A stretch of DNA of 41,635 nt from Ruminococcus sp. UBA5884 (GTDB taxonomy: Bacteria; Bacillota; Clostridia; Oscillospirales; Ruminococcaceae), in NCBI GenBank assembly GCA_002431975.1, contig DJFA01000057.1, positions 1 through 41,635 on the forward strand, given 5' to 3'. Below the pieces are notes generated by a model. It was not told the origin of the DNA. It made no database searches and saw only the letters and a list, made by a program, of their open reading frames with translations. The position numbers and the translations under genes are program-made. Each line of letters starts with the position of its first letter. Position 1 is the first letter of the stretch. Shown here piece after piece: positions 1 through 8,700 of this stretch.

Positions 1-1145
1 CCGAGAGGAGAGAAGAATCTTGCAGTACCGCTTGTCGGGAGAACATGGTTAGGACCTGCATAATAATCTCCGAGAGGTTCTGAAGCATAGTTTCCAAGGA
101 ACACTGAACCTGCATTGTCAAGCTGACCGATATATTCCATAGGGTTTTCCATAAGTACTTCAAGATGTTCAGGAGCAAATCTGTTTGCGAGTTCAACAGC
201 TTTTTCCTTTGTATCGCATATAATCATAGCACCATAGTCAGCGAGTGATTTTTCGATTATATCCTTTCTTGAAAGGTACTGCACCTGTCTTTCAATTTCC
301 TTAACAGTTTCATCAGCAAGTTTTTCACTTGTAGTAACAAGAATAGCTGAAGCAAGCTTATCATGTTCAGCCTGTGACATAAGGTCAGCAGCTACAAATT
401 TCGGAACAGCTGTATCATCTGCAAGTACAAGAATTTCGCTCGGGCCTGCAATCATATCTATATCAACAACTCCGTAGAGAAGCTTTTTCGCAGTAGCAAC
501 AAATATATTTCCAGGGCCTACAATCTTGTCAACCTTAGGAATGCTTTCAGTACCGTATGCCAGAGCTGCAACTGCCTGAGCACCGCCTGAGAGGAATATC
601 CTGTCAACTCCGCATACGGCAGCAGCTACAAGTATATCCTTGTTAGGAGTACCGTCTTTAAGAGGAGGAGTTACCATAATAATTTCCTTTACTCCGGCAA
701 TCTTTGCAGGTATCGCATTCATAAGAACGCTTGAAGGATATGCAGCTGTACCGCCCGGAACATAAAGACCTACTCTTTCAAGGCCTCTTATACGCTGACC
801 GAGTATAACGCCGTTTTCCTTAGGAGTTATAAAGCCCTGTTCAACCTGTCTTTTGTGGAAATCAGTGATATTTTCCATTGAATTGAGCAGAGCGTCCACA
901 AATTTCTGGTCAGCTTCAGTAAGAGCATCATTTATTACTTCTCTTGGGACTTCAAAATACTGAGGGAGTTTTCCGTCAAATTTTTCAGTATATTTATTTA
1001 CAGCACTGTCACCGTTTTCCCTGACATCTTCAATTATGCCGTTTACTATTTCAGTAACTTTTTTATCTGTTTCGCCGTTACGTTTTTCGAGTTCTTTAAA
1101 AAAAGCGTTTTCATCTGTGCCGTTGGCAAATATTTTTCTAATCAT
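1..1145 (-). CDS. hisD: Histidinol dehydrogenase HisD, C-terminus cut by window edge
   Basis: Catalyses the last two steps of histidine synthesis, oxidising L-histidinol to L-histidine with NAD and zinc in the cytoplasm. I translated the minus strand by hand from the ATG at 1145. About 381 codons are visible and the frame is open to the window edge; the family usually has about 430 residues. Recognisable blocks are GLYVPGGTAAYPSSVLMN, VDKIVGPGNIFVATAK, IDMIAGPSEILVLAD, SQAEHD, FAPEHLEVL (conserved catalytic Glu-His region) and GPNHVLPT near the edge. Its ATG overlaps the hisG TGA (ATGA), so the two are translationally coupled. It is the third gene of hisZ-hisG-hisD. Identity is secure; only the missing end is unknown. 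Confidence 0.96.
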   Translation of the reverse strand, partial: MIRKIFANGTDENAFFKELEKRNGETDKKVTEIVNGIIEDVRENGDSAVNKYTEKFDGKLPQYFEVPREVINDALTEADQKFVDALLNSMENITDFHKRQVEQGFITPKENGVILGQRIRGLERVGLYVPGGTAAYPSSVLMNAIPAKIAGVKEIIMVTPPLKDGTPNKDILVAAAVCGVDRIFLSGGAQAVAALAYGTESIPKVDKIVGPGNIFVATAKKLLYGVVDIDMIAGPSEILVLADDTAVPKFVAADLMSQAEHDKLASAILVTTSEKLADETVKEIERQVQYLSRKDIIEKSLADYGAMIICDTKEKAVELANRFAPEHLEVLMENPMEYIGQLDNAGSVFLGNYASEPLGDYYAGPNHVLPTSGTARFFSPL

Positions 1146-1774
1146 TTCAGATTCTCCTCTATACGATTAATAAGGGCTTCAATTTCCTTCTGTCTTAATT
1201 TCATACTTACCATATTAACGATAAGACGTGCTGAAATAGGAGCTATATCCTCAATAACTTCAAGACCGTTTTCCTTGAGTGTAGTACCTGTTTCAACTAT
1301 ATCGACTATTCCGTTTGAGAGCTCAAGCAGAGGTGCAAGTTCAACAGAGCCTTCAATCTTTACTATTTCAACGTCCATATTCTTGCTTTCAAAGAAAGTT
1401 CTTGCAACATTCGGATATTTTGTTGCAATAGTCTTTACTCCATAGCCTTCATAGAAATCAACGCCTTTTTTTCCGGCAAGAGCAAATCTGCATCTTCCGA
1501 AACCGAGGTCAACGAGTTCAAAGAATTTTCCGTTCATCTCCATGATTGTATCTTTTCCGACAACTCCCATATCGCATACGCCATGCTCAACATAAGTTAT
1601 AACATCAGCAGCTTTTGCAAGAACTACTTCAAGATTTGCGTCCGGTATAGGAAGAATAAGCTTTCTGCCTTTTTCACGGACAGCAGTACAGTCAAATCCG
1701 AGTTTTTCAAGCAGTCCTACAGTATCCTTTTCAAGTCTGCCCTTTGTAAGAGCTATTCTGAGTGGTTTTGACAT
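1142..1774 (-). CDS. hisG: ATP phosphoribosyltransferase, short form catalytic subunit HisG
   Basis: Catalyses the first committed step of histidine synthesis, ATP plus PRPP to phosphoribosyl-ATP. At 210 residues it is the short form (HisG-S), which lacks the C-terminal regulatory domain of the roughly 300-residue long form and is known to need HisZ for activity. It opens MSKPLRIALTKGRLEKDTV and contains DMGVVGKD and the PRPP-binding stretch IVDIVETGTTLKENGL near residue 155. The start is supported by a GGAGGTG ribosome site. It overlaps the hisZ stop by one base (TAATG) and the hisD start by four, so all three genes form one coupled unit. Confidence 0.96.
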   Translation of the reverse strand: MSKPLRIALTKGRLEKDTVGLLEKLGFDCTAVREKGRKLILPIPDANLEVVLAKAADVITYVEHGVCDMGVVGKDTIMEMNGKFFELVDLGFGRCRFALAGKKGVDFYEGYGVKTIATKYPNVARTFFESKNMDVEIVKIEGSVELAPLLELSNGIVDIVETGTTLKENGLEVIEDIAPISARLIVNMVSMKLRQKEIEALINRIEENLK

Positions 1775-2967
1775 TATTCTGACACCTCCGCAATATTTTC
1801 ATTTACAACAGCAATTCTCTTTATGCCTTTTTTAGCAGCATATTCCTTTACTTCATCAAGATTGTCAGAAAGAGCATTTTCAGCTGTAAGACCCTGTTTT
1901 CTGTAATTCTGGGCAGCAAGCACAGCCTTCATCTCATAGCCTTTTTCAGCGAATACTATTATATCGCTCGGCTTTACAGAAACCTTTGTATTCTTTGAAA
2001 TGATTGACGAAACAGCATTTACATTGACTGCAAAGCCTGTTGCAGGAACATCATAGCCAAATTCAGCGATAAGCTTGTCATATCTGCCGCCTGAGAGTAC
2101 TTCCTCACCATAGCCTTCAAGATATCCTTTTATAATTATTCCTGTATAGTAGTCAGTTCTGTTTACCATTCCGAGGTCAACAGTAATTTCGCCGTCAACG
2201 CAAAGCTGTGAAACGTCCTTGTATACAGACCTGAGATTATCAAGAATCTTATCAATCTTTTCATCTCTGAAAAATTTTGAAGCCTTTTCAAAAACTTCCT
2301 CTCCGCCGAAAAGTCTTGGAAGTCTTTTAAGAGCATGAGTTATATCATTCTTGCCAATCTTGTCCAGCAAATCATTAAGAGCCGGATAGTTCTTTGTTTC
2401 GATAAGTGAACGTATATCTTCCTTCATATCGTCATCTACTTCAAGCTTGTTTACAAGTTCTCTGAAGAATCCGATATCGCCTATTTCAAGAGAAAACTTT
2501 CCTGAATGACAGCTTGAAAGAACTTCAACTGCGGTAGTGATGACTTCAAGGTCAGCAGTTTTTGAAGATGAGCCGATAAGTTCTATACCAGTCTGTACAA
2601 TCTGGTCACTTCTTCCTGTAAGGAGAGGACTTATATTATAAACGCACTGATTATAATAGAGTCTGAGCGGAAGCGGAGCATCTTTAAGTCTTGTTGCAAC
2701 TACTCTTGCCATAGGAGTAGTGGAATCCGGACGGAGAACTATAAGTCTGCCCTTGCTGTCAACGAGTTTATATAAACTTTCCTGAGGAAAATGACGTGAA
2801 TTGAGATTGAAAACATCAAAGAACTCCAGTCCCGGAGTAATGAGTTCTGAATAACCGCTTTTTCTGAAAATACTGTGGATAGTATTTTCAACATTTCTTC
2901 TTATGATACATTCATCGAAAAGCAAATCCTGAGTGCCTTCCGGAGTAATCAGATAATAATTTTTCAT
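1774..2967 (-). CDS. hisZ: ATP phosphoribosyltransferase regulatory subunit HisZ
   Basis: Catalytically inactive HisRS paralogue that assembles with short HisG and mediates histidine feedback. The 397-residue protein opens with the HisRS-like TPEGTQDLLFDE and has class II synthetase-like blocks (LRPDSTTPMARV, YNQCVYN, QTGIELIG, GGRYDKLIAEFG). It ends in a short alpha/beta domain and appears to lack a complete anticodon-binding domain, as expected for HisZ rather than HisRS. The direct linkage to a short-form hisG confirms the call. It is the first gene of the his operon, with an AGGAGG site ahead of the ATG and a good promoter at 2997-3025. The short leader leaves no room for a T-box or other large attenuator. 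Confidence 0.95.
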   Translation of the reverse strand: MKNYYLITPEGTQDLLFDECIIRRNVENTIHSIFRKSGYSELITPGLEFFDVFNLNSRHFPQESLYKLVDSKGRLIVLRPDSTTPMARVVATRLKDAPLPLRLYYNQCVYNISPLLTGRSDQIVQTGIELIGSSSKTADLEVITTAVEVLSSCHSGKFSLEIGDIGFFRELVNKLEVDDDMKEDIRSLIETKNYPALNDLLDKIGKNDITHALKRLPRLFGGEEVFEKASKFFRDEKIDKILDNLRSVYKDVSQLCVDGEITVDLGMVNRTDYYTGIIIKGYLEGYGEEVLSGGRYDKLIAEFGYDVPATGFAVNVNAVSSIISKNTKVSVKPSDIIVFAEKGYEMKAVLAAQNYRKQGLTAENALSDNLDEVKEYAAKKGIKRIAVVNENIAEVSE

Positions 2968-2996
2968 AGCTGCCTCCTGTACTTTAGTATGCTAAT

Positions 2997-3025
2997 ATGA
3001 TAACATGATAATTATAAAAAGTCAA
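2997..3025 (-). promoter_or_regulatory. Sigma-A type promoter of hisZGD
   Basis: On the minus strand TTGACT (3020-3025) is followed after 17 bases by TATCAT (2997-3002). That is one mismatch from consensus in each hexamer with ideal spacing. Transcription would start about 20-25 bases upstream of the hisZ ATG, giving a very short leader. Confidence 0.75.
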
Positions 3026-3033
3026 TAGTATTA

Positions 3034-3080
3034 CAAAAAAAATTCCGGTCAGAAAAATTATTATCCGACCGGATATTTTT
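3034..3080 (-). terminator. Intrinsic terminator downstream of the dockerin gene, possibly bidirectional
   Basis: Inverted repeat TCCGGTC (3044-3050) and GACCGGA (3067-3073) with a 16-base loop. On the minus strand the stem is followed by a run of T (the A-run at 3036-3042). On the plus strand there is a shorter T5 at 3076-3080. It lies between the dockerin gene and the his promoter, but two mobile-element copies now separate it from the gene it would terminate. Confidence 0.65.
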
Positions 3081-3087
3081 GTATAAA

Positions 3088-3174
3088 ATAACGTGAAACT
3101 GATGGTTATTATTTTTGTAGGGGCGAACTGTGTTCGCCCGTTCCTGCACAAACAATTCATCAAATCAATGTTTA
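3088..3174. mobile_element. REPIN/MITE-like element, copy A (internally deleted)
   Basis: Degenerate left end (AACGTGAAACTGATGG), then TTTTTGTAG and one hairpin GGGCGAAC-TGT-GTTCGCCC, then a right end AACAATTCATCAAATCAATG reaching TTTAATTAA. The second hairpin arm present in complete copies is missing. It abuts copy B and shares the TTAA junction with it. No coding capacity. Confidence 0.75.
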
Positions 3175-3336
3175 ATTAACGCCAATTTGATGGTTATTTT
3201 CTGTAGGGGCGACCATTGGTCGCCCGACTGAAATTTCGGTGAAGCTAACGGGCGACCGATGGTCGCCCCTACAAAATATAATCAAAATCCCATATTTTCA
3301 ATTATAAAATTTTGTTGTCGAATTGGCGTTAATTAA
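3172..3336. mobile_element. REPIN/MITE-like element, copy B (complete, long form)
   Basis: A 165-base element bounded by near-perfect terminal inverted repeats: TTAATTAACGCCAATTTGA on the left and the reverse complement of TTAATTAACGCCAATTCGA on the right (18 of 19 match). Inside are two GTAG-headed hairpins facing each other, GGGCGACC-ATT-GGTCGCCC and GGGCGACC-GAT-GGTCGCCC, then a segment of about 50 bases also found in copy F in the opposite orientation. The right terminus overlaps the stop codon of the dockerin gene (3329-3331). Confidence 0.85.
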
Positions 3337-4552
3337 AATTGAAACGTCCATCTTCATCTTTTATCTTGCTCCACATATATCTGAGCATCCAGCCGTCAAA
3401 GTCGGTAATTTTTGCAGCTGAACCAGCCATCATAAGTGAATTTTCACCGCCTGGGAAACCTCCCGGAGGGAATCCGTCCTGTTCTCCTTCTCCGCCATAG
3501 AAATCGGTAAGACCAAATCCATGACCAACCTCATGCTGAAGAACATGAATGCCCTGACCGCTGTTGATTATATTGAGATATGCATCATCTGAAAGACGCT
3601 GACCCCAGTCACCGCCGCAGCCGCCGATTGCCGGAAATCCCTGAGTAGCCCAGAGGTACATATCAAAACGCTTGTCGAGTCCGCCCGGATAATCATAGCC
3701 TATATTATTTGAAAAATGATAGAATCTTGAAAGTTCATCAGGAGCACTTGGAAGAATATTCGGTATTTCCTCATATCCGTTTGAGGTATCATATGTGCTG
3801 TCATATGCTTCATGGAGATTGTCATAGATTATCTCATCATCATGAGGGTCAAGTATAACGCTCTTGTCAATTACTGCCCAGCCTGTTATCTTGACATCGA
3901 TATGGTCATAAGGCCAGTTTTCATAGCCGACAAGATAATCATTCCAGCCGTTTATGGTTTCATCGAGTATCTGTTCAAGCTTCTGACGCTGTTCATATGA
4001 AATAGTCTTGTATGACTGCCATCTTATCACATAATTTATAGAGCCTTTTCCGGCAACTATCTGGTCAAATACAGTATTTCTGCGCTGAGTGGATTTTTCC
4101 CTGTCAATTCTGTTTGTCCATATCCAGTCAAGGGCATATACATAGTCTTCCGGCACATCATCAAGAGTAATAACAGGTTTTTCCAGTGTTTCAGATGTTT
4201 CTGTCATTTCCAAAGATGTCTGTGGTGGTTCAGAGGTTTCTGTTGCTTCTGATGTCATCGGTGGGTCAGGTATGTCAGGGAATGAATCAATCTTACCCAT
4301 AACATACTGTTTCATAAGCAGAAGGTCATAAATATTAACCATTCCGTCAAAATTCACATCAGAAAAATCATCATAGATACCCTCATCTTTAATTAATGTG
4401 TCTTTGAGGAATGAAACATCATTCACATCAATTTTGCCGTCATGATTGATATCACCGTACATAATGGGTTCATCTGCCAGAACCGGAACCATAAAAGCCG
4501 ATGACAGCATGACTGCTGCGGTGACTGCTGTAATACTTTTTCTAAAACTCAT
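3329..4552 (-). CDS. Secreted dockerin-bearing metzincin-like metalloprotease
   Basis: Likely an extracellular zinc protease docked to a scaffoldin or surface complex. Residues 1 to about 27 form a signal peptide ending near VPVLA. A type I dockerin follows at about 30-95 with two calcium-loop repeats, GDINHDGKIDVNDVSFLK and SDVNFDGMVNIYDLLLMK. A Thr/Ser/Glu/Pro linker comes next, then a C-terminal domain containing HEVGHGFGLTD (His340, Glu341, His344, Asp350), which fits HExxHxxGxxD, and a later SLMM that may be the Met-turn. An N-terminal dockerin is less usual than a C-terminal one. The open frame reaches a TTG at 4555, but the adjacent ATG at 4552 is the simpler start; the ribosome site is weak (GCGGA). 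The stop codon and last residue lie in mobile element B, so the original C-terminus may differ. The protease class is from motifs only. Confidence 0.8.
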   Translation of the reverse strand: MSFRKSITAVTAAVMLSSAFMVPVLADEPIMYGDINHDGKIDVNDVSFLKDTLIKDEGIYDDFSDVNFDGMVNIYDLLLMKQYVMGKIDSFPDIPDPPMTSEATETSEPPQTSLEMTETSETLEKPVITLDDVPEDYVYALDWIWTNRIDREKSTQRRNTVFDQIVAGKGSINYVIRWQSYKTISYEQRQKLEQILDETINGWNDYLVGYENWPYDHIDVKITGWAVIDKSVILDPHDDEIIYDNLHEAYDSTYDTSNGYEEIPNILPSAPDELSRFYHFSNNIGYDYPGGLDKRFDMYLWATQGFPAIGGCGGDWGQRLSDDAYLNIINSGQGIHVLQHEVGHGFGLTDFYGGEGEQDGFPPGGFPGGENSLMMAGSAAKITDFDGWMLRYMWSKIKDEDGRFNFN

Positions 4553-4639
4553 CAATATTCCGCTGCTGAAAAAAATCAGTCAGCGTTCCCCCCTTTTTTA
4601 TAAATAAACAACAGTTTTCTGACATTTCAGCAAGCAGAT

Positions 4640-5728
4640 TTACATTATATTAAGAATTTCCCCAACCTCATTATAGCTTAATATTTTATTATGAGCAAGT
4701 CTGTTTCTTGCATTATGTATGAAACTGAGTTCATTTTTCTGTTTTTCGGATATTGCGAAATTCTTTGAACCTGAAATAAATTTAAGAGTGCCTATTTCAA
4801 GCTCATATGGTTCTGAAATAAGTTCCCTGTTAGTGTTTTCAATCGGAAGAAAATAATCAAGCTGATTATAATTTTCGGTTATAAACCTGTTTCTGAAACG
4901 CTCTATAACAGGAAATACTTTTTTTATCTGAGTTTCCCTGACTGCCGTATCAACACAATTCAAATCAGGTACTGAAAACGCTGAACCGTCACTGCGATAT
5001 GAATCTGAAATACACTTACGAAGTATTGTATCAGGATTTTCAGCGAATTTTTCGCCGTATCCGGCAAGAACTGCACAGAGTTCGGCATCATTTCTGCTTA
5101 TTGTATATATAAGTTCTGCAATATAGTGTTTTATCTCATCACAACAGCTGAGTGATGATACCATAAGAGAGCTGAACATATAATAATCATAAGGCTTTAT
5201 AACCTCATTATAGCAGACTGTATCAAAGAACGGTGATTTCATGCTTACAGGATTTTCATCATCTCTGTATTCAAGGATAAATGAAGCACGTTTTTCATTT
5301 TCATCACAGCATTCTATATATTCATTTACAAAGTTATACCAGTTTTTATAATTTTCCGAATCAAGACCCTTTATCCAGAGATATTGATTATTAAGTATTA
5401 TGTCATTGCTTTTTGCAAGAAACCTTGCATATGATTCTCCCGGCCAGTACTCTGAAAGTTTTGCACCTGAACAGTATCTGCCTGCAATATATTTCCCCGG
5501 ATTTTCTGATGATATATCAGATACATCAATCATGCAGAATGAATTGCCGGAATTATTGTTATGAAGATTTTCCTCTATCTGATTTATAAAAAAACTATAC
5601 CACGGAGTATGCTCCGGAAGAACCAGAGCAATACTCTTTTCATCGGTAAGGCGGGCAGTTATGCGGTTCATCATAAAAACCGCATCTGAAACCTGCTGCC
5701 ACCATATATTTGTTATATTACTGTACAT
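4640..5728 (-). CDS. HEPN-motif protein with inactive NTPase-like N-terminal half
   Basis: Unrecognised as a named family. The last 28 of 362 residues hold ARNRLAHNK, where Arg341-x4-His346 matches the RX4-6H signature of HEPN domains, many of which are RNases in toxin and phage-defence systems. The preceding helices (about 245-345) fit a HEPN bundle. The first 230 residues look alpha/beta: a strand SIALVLP occurs where a P-loop would sit but is followed by EHTPWYS rather than GxxxxGK[ST], and a later strand YLWIKGLD resembles a Walker B position without acidic residues in the usual place. I infer a degenerate STAND-like NTPase fused to HEPN. It starts 12 bases after the giant ATPase gene, with AAGGTCGG as ribosome site, so the two are almost certainly one operon and probably partners. 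No signal peptide or membrane segment is evident. Confidence 0.6.
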   Translation of the reverse strand: MYSNITNIWWQQVSDAVFMMNRITARLTDEKSIALVLPEHTPWYSFFINQIEENLHNNNSGNSFCMIDVSDISSENPGKYIAGRYCSGAKLSEYWPGESYARFLAKSNDIILNNQYLWIKGLDSENYKNWYNFVNEYIECCDENEKRASFILEYRDDENPVSMKSPFFDTVCYNEVIKPYDYYMFSSLMVSSLSCCDEIKHYIAELIYTISRNDAELCAVLAGYGEKFAENPDTILRKCISDSYRSDGSAFSVPDLNCVDTAVRETQIKKVFPVIERFRNRFITENYNQLDYFLPIENTNRELISEPYELEIGTLKFISGSKNFAISEKQKNELSFIHNARNRLAHNKILSYNEVGEILNIM

Positions 5729-5740
5729 TTTATCCGACCT

Positions 5741-8700
5741 TTACTTTCCTATATATTCCATGAGCTTGTTTTCAATATCAGAGCTGTTTTTGCCCATCAT
5801 TGCAAGGAAACTATCTCTTTTGAAATGATATTTTCCTGCATCTGTTCTGCGGAGTATATTAAGACTGCAAAGTTCATCAAGGATTGTAACAAGTTTGTCT
5901 GTACCAAGCATTGAAATCTTGTTTATCTCGAATGCGTCAGCAACTCTGCCTATATCCTCGGCGGTATATCCTGAATCTGAACATTCGGACGAATCATAGC
6001 AGAGATAGGATATCAGCAAAGCGATAAGATAATAATGATAACCATTTTCTTCCTCACCGGGGCATTCATCGCTTCTGAGAGTAATCTCGAATTTTTCTTT
6101 AATCTGACTGTTAAATTCCTTGTCAGTAAGAACTTTTTTGATATGCTTTTCAGTTACAATATAAGGAGGACATTCATTTTCAATATAGTATGCGTAATCT
6201 TTTCCACGGAGAGTTTCAAGGAGTTTTGCACAATAAAGCTGTATCAGTCCGGGGAAATAGTTTGTGGTTGCAAGTATAAGTGAAATCATCTCGCTGTCAG
6301 GGAAACATATTCCCATATAGCTGAGAGGGAGTGTAAGCAGCTCCCTTGCTTCCTTATACTCAAATGATTTTATGGTAATTGCTCTGAGATGAGTTATGAC
6401 TGAATTGTTTCCGAGGGCAATTTCTCTGTCAAATCTTACTATATCCCTGAGTCCTGCGACCACAAATTTAAAGCGGTCAGTGCCGATACTCTGGATATCC
6501 TTGAGCAGAGCAAGCGGTTCATATTCATGATTTCCGCAGTCTTTTATAAATGTATCAGCTTCATCAAGCATAAGGAGCAGATATGGGATATAATCCTCAT
6601 CAGACGGATTTTTTGCAAGTCTTGCCTTGAGTGCAAATGCAAGGTCATTCCAGTTATCATATACTTTGTCAAGTATTCCGTTTATCATGAGTTCTCCGGA
6701 GATTTTTCCGGCAGCAGCTTCAATTCCAAGCTTGTGGATATCAACATAAACGGCTCTGTCACCGTTTTCATCATGGTCAACATCATTTCTTGCCATTTTA
6801 AGCAGAGCTGATTTACCGAGCTGACGGCCTCCGTATATGATATTAACGCCTTCAGGTGATTCTATTTTATTGAGTTCATATTCTCTTCCCATAAATATTT
6901 CAGCCGGCATTACCTTTGAGGAATCTATAACATACGGCTGATAGTATGAAAACGGCATTGTAACAGCCATAAGCATACGGCTTATGTTGTTTTCACTGTA
7001 ATGATTTGCAAGATACATAAGCACTACCCTGTCAACAACTGCAAATGTCTTTGAAAGAGCGATATCCTTTTTGATTTCTTTGGCAAGAGCACGTCTTTCA
7101 GGGTCAGTCACAGCACAGTCAAGGAATACAAGGGTATGATTTGAACAGCCTATTTCATGGAATTTGTCGATAAGGCGGCGGCAGTCATAAATTCCGGCAA
7201 TGCATACAACACGGAAACCATTCTGCTGTGCAGATGAACCGAATGCAGCAATCGGATGTTTATAATTTATTTTTCTGCCGTTCTGAGGTTTTTCAGGATA
7301 TACTTTATATATCTGACTGCTTTCACGTTTTACCGTACAGTTTTTCCAGCCGAGTTTTTCAACAAGATTTTTAATCTGGGTTTCATTTGTGCTTCCGCCA
7401 TTTGAAAGCCAGTTATCAATGAGTTCCTGTCTTGCCTTTGAATCCTTGTTATGAACAGGCTGTTTTGCGACAAGGCTTTTAAGGGATTTTCCTGAATTCG
7501 CACATATATCATAGTTTACTCTGTACTCATGCCAGAATTCTCTGAGATATTCAATACCTTCGAGGTTCAGTGAATCATCAGACAGTTTTTCACCGTTATG
7601 GATACGGTTCATATGGTCTTCAGCGACAGTAAAATTCTGTTTTGATATGAGGGCTTCTATTTTATTTATATCATCATCGGAAACTCCGTCAATTTTTCTG
7701 ATATCATCAAGCTGATTTCTGAGACGTTCACTGTGTTTGTCCGCATCATCACGGATAAGTTTTCTGAAATTTCCGATAAGCTTTGTGAAAAATCCGAAAT
7801 TTTTTGTTTCACAGCTTTTTCTGTACCAGATTTCAGACATAAGCAGCATTGTATCCTTTTTATTTTCAGGAGAATATATCTGACCATAGCTCTGAGCGAG
7901 TTCAAGGTCGCCTATAAAGTTTTCCCTGTTGATATCAGCCATATTTTCAGAATATATGCAGTACTGACCGATATCATCAATAAAGCTTCTGTTCTGACAG
8001 CTGCTGCCTATATATTCAAGATATTCATCAATAAATTTTGCTGAACCGTAATCATTGTATTTTGTTTCACGTGAGAATATTTCTGAAAGTCTTTCATCAA
8101 AATTTTTCTGTTCTGATGTGAAATGACGGTATATTCTCTCCATGATATTAAATTCTGGCAACAGACAGAATGATGAAGATGTATCCGGAATACCGTTTTC
8201 ATCGAGCGTTACAAAATCATTTCTGAGAAAATCAATAAAATAGTATCTTCTTGATTTTTTATCATATGAGCCGTTGAGCCTTGAACGTATGTCACGCATT
8301 ACATTGTTTATCAGTTCAATACCTCTGCCGCTTTCATGTTCATCAGTTTTATCAATTACAGTGCTGCAAAGATTAATAAGTTCATCATGCTGTCTGCTGT
8401 AGCCTATTCTTGCAGAATCGTTGTCATCAGCAGACATTCTTACAAGTGAAAGCCATTCGCAGAGTACCTTTGCTATTTTGCTTATTGCAACAGTAATATT
8501 TCTGCGTTTTGAACCCATGAAATCAGATGAGGCGATTGTATGCCTGTGATATTCAGTTTTCATAAGTCTGCCAGCTTCTGCCCACATTTCGTCAACATAT
8601 TCTTCAATTCTGCGGTCATCTATAGCTGAAACAGTAACAGATGAATTTCTTCTGATAATTTTATCTGTCAGGAACTGTTCTGCCTCTGAAGCAGATTCTT

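Noticed and set aside
2968..2996. T-box or histidine attenuator before hisZ
   Set aside because: The predicted transcript leader is only about 20-25 bases, too short for either.
3116..3143. GGGCGAAC hairpin as an ordinary terminator
   Set aside because: No T-tract follows and the same hairpin recurs with fixed flanks as part of the mobile element.
3116..3275. Repeated GGGCGACC palindromes as a CRISPR array
   Set aside because: The repeats are inverted pairs within larger elements scattered between genes, without regular spacers or cas genes.
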